Below are positions 13,376-16,653 of a stretch of DNA of 16,653 nucleotides, in pieces. The translations under genes were made by a program, and so were the position numbers. The notes beneath the pieces are model-generated. The model saw only the letters and a list, made by a program, of their open reading frames with translations, was not told the origin of the DNA and made no database searches. This DNA comes from Actinomycetota bacterium. GTDB lineage: Bacteria; Actinomycetota; Acidimicrobiia; Acidimicrobiales; Ilumatobacteraceae. How positions within the stretch are numbered: position 1 is the stretch's first letter; each line of letters opens with the position of its first letter. Where the stretch lies: the NCBI GenBank assembly GCA_005789925.1, contig SXWG01000064.1:1-16653 (forward strand), written 5' to 3'.

Positions 13376-14787
13376 CCACTCAACATAGTGTCGAGGTCGT
13401 GCCAACGACGTCGAAAGCGGTTCCGCGCGAGGCGTGGGTGGTCCTCTTCGCGAGCGCACTGTGTATGTCCCAGTCGGGCTTGGCCCTGTCAATCACCAAT
13501 GTCGCCTTCCCGAGCATTCGAGACGACTTTCCCTCCATCAGCACGTCGACTTTGTCGTGGGTCATCAACGTGTACACGATCATGGCAGGAGCATCGCTGA
13601 TTGTCAGTGGCATCATCGTCACGAAGTACGGGCCACGACGCATGTTGCTCGTCGGTGCAGGGTTGTTCGCGGCGTCGGCTCTGGCATGCGGTCTCGCACC
13701 CAACATTCCGCTTCTTCTCGTCGCTCGGGTGTTTCAAGCCTTCGGTTCAGCTTTGGCCACTCCTGCAGGAATCGCGCTCTTGGTGGCGGCGTTTCCCGAC
13801 TCACATCGCGCCACTGCGGTCACTGGCTACACGGCTGCTGGCCAGATCGCTGCGGCACTTGGTCCGTCACTCGGCGGTGTCATGGTCGACGCTGGGGGCT
13901 GGCGGTGGGCGTTCTTTGCGATGGTGCCGAGCGGTTCCATCGGAATGTTGCTCATCTTGAAGTTCGTAAAAGAGGACCGTCGCGCGATGACTGACGCGCG
14001 ACCTGACATTCCCGGTGCAGTTCTCATCATGTTGTCGATGAGTCTGATCATCGGCGGCCTTGTGCAAAGCCGACCTTGGGGCTGGAGCGACCCGCGTGTG
14101 TTGCTAGGTATCGCCCTCGGTGCAGCGCTCATCGCATACCTGGTCAAGCGCAGCCGTGATGCAGAGTTCCCCATCATTGACCTCTCACTTTTTCAATTCG
14201 CCACGTTTCGTTCGTCGAATGTGGGAACGCTCGTGTTTGGAACTGGTTTCTTTATCGTGTTCTTCGGATACGTGCTGTTTCTCACTGACGTATGGGATTA
14301 CAGCGCGCGAGACGCCGGCATCCTGCTCACACCACTCGCGCTCTGCGGAGCAATCATGGCGCCCATCACCGCGCGATTCCTGCGCACCCACGGGACGCAG
14401 ACCCTTCTCATCCCAGGAGGCGTGCTGTTTGCCGCAGGCGCTCTCGTCATGTTCATCGCTGCTGGTGACGATCCGAACATTCTCGGAGTGTGGGTTCCGT
14501 CAATCCTGCTAACGGGAATCGGTTCTGGCGTCGCCTGGCCGTGTCTATATGCCGGAGTCGTCGCAGACGTTCCTGCGAATCGGTATGCCGCTGCAAGTGG
14601 GCTGAACCAGACGATTCAACGAATGGGCACGGCGCTCGGTGTTGCAATTGCCGCAGTGCTTCTCGGTGAAACTGTCGGCCAAGACACCGTCGGCCACTTT
14701 GATCGCATCTTCATCACATCAGGGCTCTGCGGATTGGTCGCAGCGATTCTCGCTGCGGTCCTTGCGCGCAACGCGCGACCCGGCTGA
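13351..14787 (+). CDS. MFS exporter, DHA2 (EmrB/QacA-like) family
   Basis: A membrane transporter of up to 478 residues, predicted by eye to have about 14 hydrophobic helices, as in the DHA2 drug:H+ antiporter family. Supporting motifs are ITNVAFPSIRDDF at the end of helix 1, VINVYTIMAGASLIVSGIIVTKYGPRRMLLVG (motif A region), RVFQAFGSALATPAGIALL (motif B with its Arg), GQIAAALGPSLGGVMVDAGGWRWAFF (motif C and the GWRWxF hallmark), and SGLNQTIQRMGTALGVAIAA late in the protein. It probably exports a small hydrophobic or amphipathic compound by proton exchange; the substrate is not inferable. Two starts are possible: ATG 13351 (MSNGSN, inside the divergent gene) or GTG 13399, which has TAGTGT 7 nt upstream and gives 462 residues. 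The coordinates use the longer form. The PhyH-like gene follows on the same strand after 71 bp. Confidence 0.85.
   Translation: MSNGSNQAPTQHSVEVVPTTSKAVPREAWVVLFASALCMSQSGLALSITNVAFPSIRDDFPSISTSTLSWVINVYTIMAGASLIVSGIIVTKYGPRRMLLVGAGLFAASALACGLAPNIPLLLVARVFQAFGSALATPAGIALLVAAFPDSHRATAVTGYTAAGQIAAALGPSLGGVMVDAGGWRWAFFAMVPSGSIGMLLILKFVKEDRRAMTDARPDIPGAVLIMLSMSLIIGGLVQSRPWGWSDPRVLLGIALGAALIAYLVKRSRDAEFPIIDLSLFQFATFRSSNVGTLVFGTGFFIVFFGYVLFLTDVWDYSARDAGILLTPLALCGAIMAPITARFLRTHGTQTLLIPGGVLFAAGALVMFIAAGDDPNILGVWVPSILLTGIGSGVAWPCLYAGVVADVPANRYAAASGLNQTIQRMGTALGVAIAAVLLGETVGQDTVGHFDRIFITSGLCGLVAAILAAVLARNARPG
13382..13391. promoter_or_regulatory. Overlapping divergent -10 boxes (possible bidirectional promoter)
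   Basis: The 10-bp AACATAGTGT contains TATGTT on the minus strand (13387-13382), 6 nt before GTG 13375. It also contains TAGTGT on the plus strand (13386-13391), 7 nt before in-frame GTG 13399 of the exporter gene. The boxes share the central TA at 13386-13387. Each box fits TAnnnT, and each spacing fits leaderless initiation. If the exporter instead starts at ATG 13351, only the minus-strand box is used. Confidence 0.45.
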
Positions 14788-14817
14788 GCCACAGACGTCA
14801 GAACCTCCGCAGACTGA

Positions 14818-14823
14818 TACCGT
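14818..14823 (+). promoter_or_regulatory. Candidate extended -10 box (TACCGT) for the PhyH-like gene
   Basis: TGA directly precedes TACCGT, giving the extended -10 form TGnTAnnnT. It lies in the 71-bp gap after the exporter stop and would start transcription near 14830, leaving a leader of about 30 nt that contains the strong GAGGAG ribosome binding site. The PhyH-like gene may therefore have its own promoter in addition to read-through. Confidence 0.35.
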
Positions 14824-14847
14824 TTCCTCACACGCAAGCGAAGCATC

Positions 14848-14853
14848 GAGGAG
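14848..14853 (+). promoter_or_regulatory. Strong Shine-Dalgarno (GAGGAG) deciding the PhyH-like start
   Basis: GAGGAG is followed by TGTCC and ATG 14859, ideal spacing. The in-frame GTG at 14853 begins within this motif and cannot use it. This is the clearest ribosome binding site in the window. Confidence 0.7.
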
Positions 14854-14858
14854 TGTCC

Positions 14859-16010
14859 ATGGGAGTCGAAGACGTCTCAAAACGTTTTGCGCTTGTCGAC
14901 TTTGCCTCGACGCATGCGTCACTGGCACACGACTCTGCACGACTCGCCATTTCCGGGCCCGGAACGCGTGGCCTCGCACCTATCGCCTTTGCACTCGGAA
15001 CTGACGCCGTCACGTTCATGCCCGGAGACACGGCGGCAATTGTGGCCGGGATTCATGAATCTGCTTCGTGCGTGGTGAGGTTCCGAGATGAACGTTCCTT
15101 CTCGGACTTCTTCCACGAACTTCGCACAGCACCCGGTGCCCACATGACCGGGGGTGTCACCTACGACCGCGGTGGTTTCGGCATGTTCGACGAATGGGAA
15201 CCGTCGATACGTGCGATCTACCAGGGTCGTGAAGTGTTCGACCCTGTAAAGATCGACCGCACACGCATCAACCGAGTGTTCGAGTTTGACGACAACTCCG
15301 ACATCGCCATCGGACAATTCGTCACTGAATTCGGCTTTGCGGTGGTGAGAAACGCCTTCTCAGCCGAAGAGATTGCTGAGATGAACACCGCGCTATCACG
15401 TCTCGAACAAGAAGCGAACAGCGAAACACCAAACACGTGGTGGACAACCACCCCAGAAGGCTCTGACGTTCCATGCCAAATCCACTACGCCACGATGCGC
15501 GCACCCGAGATTGCCTGGATTGAACATGACTCGCGCGTCACACGCTTGATGAACGCGTGCTTACCTGAACTAGTCGCCCACTCTGACCGCATGAACGGAC
15601 ACTTCGCCGTACTGAAACGCCCTGGTGCACGCACAGGCTTGACCGATCTCACCTGGCACATCGACTGCGGTCTCGGAGGACACACACTGTTGTGCCCCGG
15701 TCTTCACATCGGCATCCAACTGACTGCTTCCAATCCAGAGCTTGGTGGATTCTCGGTCCTTGCAGGTTCACAATTCTCATCCGTACGGCGTGCTGCCGTC
15801 GACACAGACACGTGGCCTGTCGTCACCGTCGACACACAACCTGGTGATGTCACCATCCATGTCCCACATGTCATGCATGCAGCCCCTCCCCCGACGACGA
15901 CCGGAGATGGTCGCCGTACGTTGTACCTGGGGTTTGGTCAGCCACTCGCACACGACATCATCGGTGCGGGCAACTCCTTCGATGACTTGTTGGCAACGAC
16001 CAACGGTTGA
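14859..16010 (+). CDS. PhyH-family Fe(II)/2-oxoglutarate oxygenase with extra N-terminal domain
   Basis: A 383-residue protein. The C-terminal part (about 150-383) is a phytanoyl-CoA-dioxygenase-like double-stranded beta-helix. TWHIDCGLGG supplies the HxD pair (H267, D269). The segment THVPHVMHAAPPP-like, read VPHVMHAAPPP, supplies the distal His (H340), and GDGRRTLYLGF the Arg for 2-oxoglutarate (R352/R353). Mononuclear Fe(II) hydroxylation or related oxidation is expected. Residues about 1-140 are a separate region with FALGTDAVTFMPGD, SFSDFFHELRTAPG and WEPSIRAIYQGREVFDP, ending just before the oxygenase domain; I do not recognise its fold, though similar extensions occur on other actinobacterial PhyH proteins as far as I recall. 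ATG 14859 is fixed by GAGGAG 5 nt upstream. It follows the exporter by 71 bp on the same strand. Confidence 0.8.
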   Translation: MGVEDVSKRFALVDFASTHASLAHDSARLAISGPGTRGLAPIAFALGTDAVTFMPGDTAAIVAGIHESASCVVRFRDERSFSDFFHELRTAPGAHMTGGVTYDRGGFGMFDEWEPSIRAIYQGREVFDPVKIDRTRINRVFEFDDNSDIAIGQFVTEFGFAVVRNAFSAEEIAEMNTALSRLEQEANSETPNTWWTTTPEGSDVPCQIHYATMRAPEIAWIEHDSRVTRLMNACLPELVAHSDRMNGHFAVLKRPGARTGLTDLTWHIDCGLGGHTLLCPGLHIGIQLTASNPELGGFSVLAGSQFSSVRRAAVDTDTWPVVTVDTQPGDVTIHVPHVMHAAPPPTTTGDGRRTLYLGFGQPLAHDIIGAGNSFDDLLATTNG

Positions 16011-16036
16011 ACCAGTAGCGACGAATCGTCAGCGTG

Positions 16037-16653
16037 CTATTTGTTTTCTTCAACGTCGTCGAACGATGGCAACTGCCAGTTCATCTGCATCGCCAGTAGT
16101 CGCAGTGAGAATGTGACTGCGACACCCGCCCACCGCGTGACGTCATCGGCACTGTCGGTTTCTGCGAGCAACACTGTCGTCACCGATCCGGCGAGTGCGG
16201 CCAGCGCGTAGATCTGCCCACCGAAGATGAGTGGTCGCCGCATCGCAAGTAGGTCGCGGATCACACCTCCACCAGAGCCCGTCAATACTCCGAACACGAC
16301 GGCACTCCATGCGGGAACGCCAGCAGCATGTGCTGCAAGCGCACCGCTCACCGAGAATGCCGCCAGACCACCGGCGTCAGCGATGAGCACAGCGCGCGGA
16401 GAATCAAGTGACACATGCGGAACTCGGTGGCCGACGGCGATGACGACAATCGCGACAGCGCCCGCAACCGCAATTGGCCACGCTTCGTTCACCCACCACA
16501 CAGGGGTGTTGCCAAGCAAAATGTCGCGAAGTGTTCCTCCACCGACGGCGCTGACGACTGCAAGAACGATGACCCCGAGCCAATCCATTTGGCCGCGGAC
16601 TGCCACTGCACCACCCGACAATGCAAAAGCGACGACACCGAGCACTTCAAGCA
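16037..16653 (-). CDS. TRIC/UPF0126-family membrane channel protein (reaches right edge)
   Basis: At least 205 codons of a trimeric intracellular cation channel-type (UPF0126, YadS/YicG-like) membrane protein. It has two repeated three-helix units, each with the family motif: LGVVAFALSGGAV then GGGTLRDILLGNTPVWWV in the first, FSVSGALAAHAAG then GGGVIRDLLAMRRPLIF in the second, plus a seventh C-terminal hydrophobic segment. Bacterial relatives conduct K+ or other small cations as trimers; some are annotated as glycine transporters. The first in-frame GTG at 16645 lies inside the conserved first helix (LEVLGVVAF), so it is not the real start. The last two window bases read NTG on this strand, in frame four codons before that helix, so the start codon may lie exactly across the edge. 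It converges on the PhyH-like gene with a 26-bp gap. Confidence 0.85.
   Translation of the reverse strand, partial: LEVLGVVAFALSGGAVAVRGQMDWLGVIVLAVVSAVGGGTLRDILLGNTPVWWVNEAWPIAVAGAVAIVVIAVGHRVPHVSLDSPRAVLIADAGGLAAFSVSGALAAHAAGVPAWSAVVFGVLTGSGGGVIRDLLAMRRPLIFGGQIYALAALAGSVTTVLLAETDSADDVTRWAGVAVTFSLRLLAMQMNWQLPSFDDVEENK

Noticed and set aside
13376..13492. Extension of the hydroxy-acid oxidase frame upstream to 13492
   Set aside because: The extra 39 residues are low-complexity Pro/Arg/Ser/Thr, lie entirely antisense to the exporter coding sequence, and are not part of the family fold.
16018..16032. GACGAATCGTC palindrome between the convergent PhyH-like and TRIC genes
   Set aside because: The centre is a single base, so no hairpin forms, and no conserved-site argument is available.
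16643..16645. GTG 16645 as the start of the TRIC-family gene
   Set aside because: It lies within the first conserved membrane helix; the frame stays open to the window edge, so the gene is treated as reaching or crossing the edge.
1..16653. Search for CRISPR arrays, tRNA/rRNA genes, transposons, attachment sites and defence genes
   Set aside because: No regularly spaced repeats, cloverleaf-like sequences, transposase or integrase motifs, or terminal inverted repeats were noticed by eye; gaps are too short to hide such elements.

Overview
The window looks like a compact piece of an actinobacterial chromosome. GC is moderately high (roughly the high 50s by eye), GTG starts are common, and gaps between genes are short. 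Protein families (LOG family, COG3224-like ABM protein, DHA2 exporter, PhyH-like oxygenase, saccharopine-dehydrogenase-like enzyme) and probable leaderless promoters fit an aquatic Acidimicrobiia/Ilumatobacter-like lineage, but that placement is inference. I see no tRNA, rRNA, CRISPR array, transposase, phage gene or obvious island signature.

Layout: (1) bp 1-1004, minus strand: a thioredoxin-type glutathione peroxidase followed 5 bp later by an agmatine deiminase cut off by the left window edge. (2) bp 1087-3840, plus strand: a secreted protein fusing a seven-repeat RCC1 propeller to a purple-acid-phosphatase-like metallophosphatase, then a small SAM methyltransferase. (3) bp 3874-6081, minus strand: two tandem paralogous flavodoxin-fold NAD(P)H:quinone reductases with a 4-bp GTGA overlap, followed by a zinc-free MDR quinone oxidoreductase; together a quinone/electrophile reduction cluster. 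(4) bp 6122-8932: a divergent unit, with a carotenoid-cleavage oxygenase and a di-iron ferritin-like protein on the minus strand and a membrane-tailed ABM-domain protein on the plus strand. (5) bp 8955-10705, minus strand: an FKBP prolyl isomerase and a saccharopine/carboxynorspermidine dehydrogenase-like enzyme. (6) bp 10784-11452: a PaaI-like thioesterase divergent from FKBP. (7) bp 11463-13375, minus strand: an FMN alpha-hydroxy-acid oxidase followed 5 bp later by a LOG-family phosphoribohydrolase. (8) bp 13351/13399-16010, plus strand: a DHA2 MFS exporter and a PhyH-like Fe(II)/2-oxoglutarate oxygenase with an extra N-terminal domain. (9) bp 16037-16653, minus strand: a TRIC-type channel protein running to the right edge.

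Most of this is housekeeping and redox metabolism, and I did not find a defence, mobile or clearly new multi-gene system. The most informative signal is in the promoters. At least five transcription-unit starts carry TAnnnT placed 6 or 7 nt before the start codon, the arrangement expected for leaderless mRNAs. Linked genes, and some others, instead carry clear Shine-Dalgarno motifs. At the hydroxy-acid oxidase/MFS divergent pair the same logic points to two back-to-back -10 boxes sharing a TA dinucleotide, i.e. a possible bidirectional promoter of only about 23 bp. Other points worth attention are the RCC1-phosphatase fusion, the carotenoid oxygenase/ferritin-like pairing, and the uncharacterised N-terminal domain on the PhyH protein.
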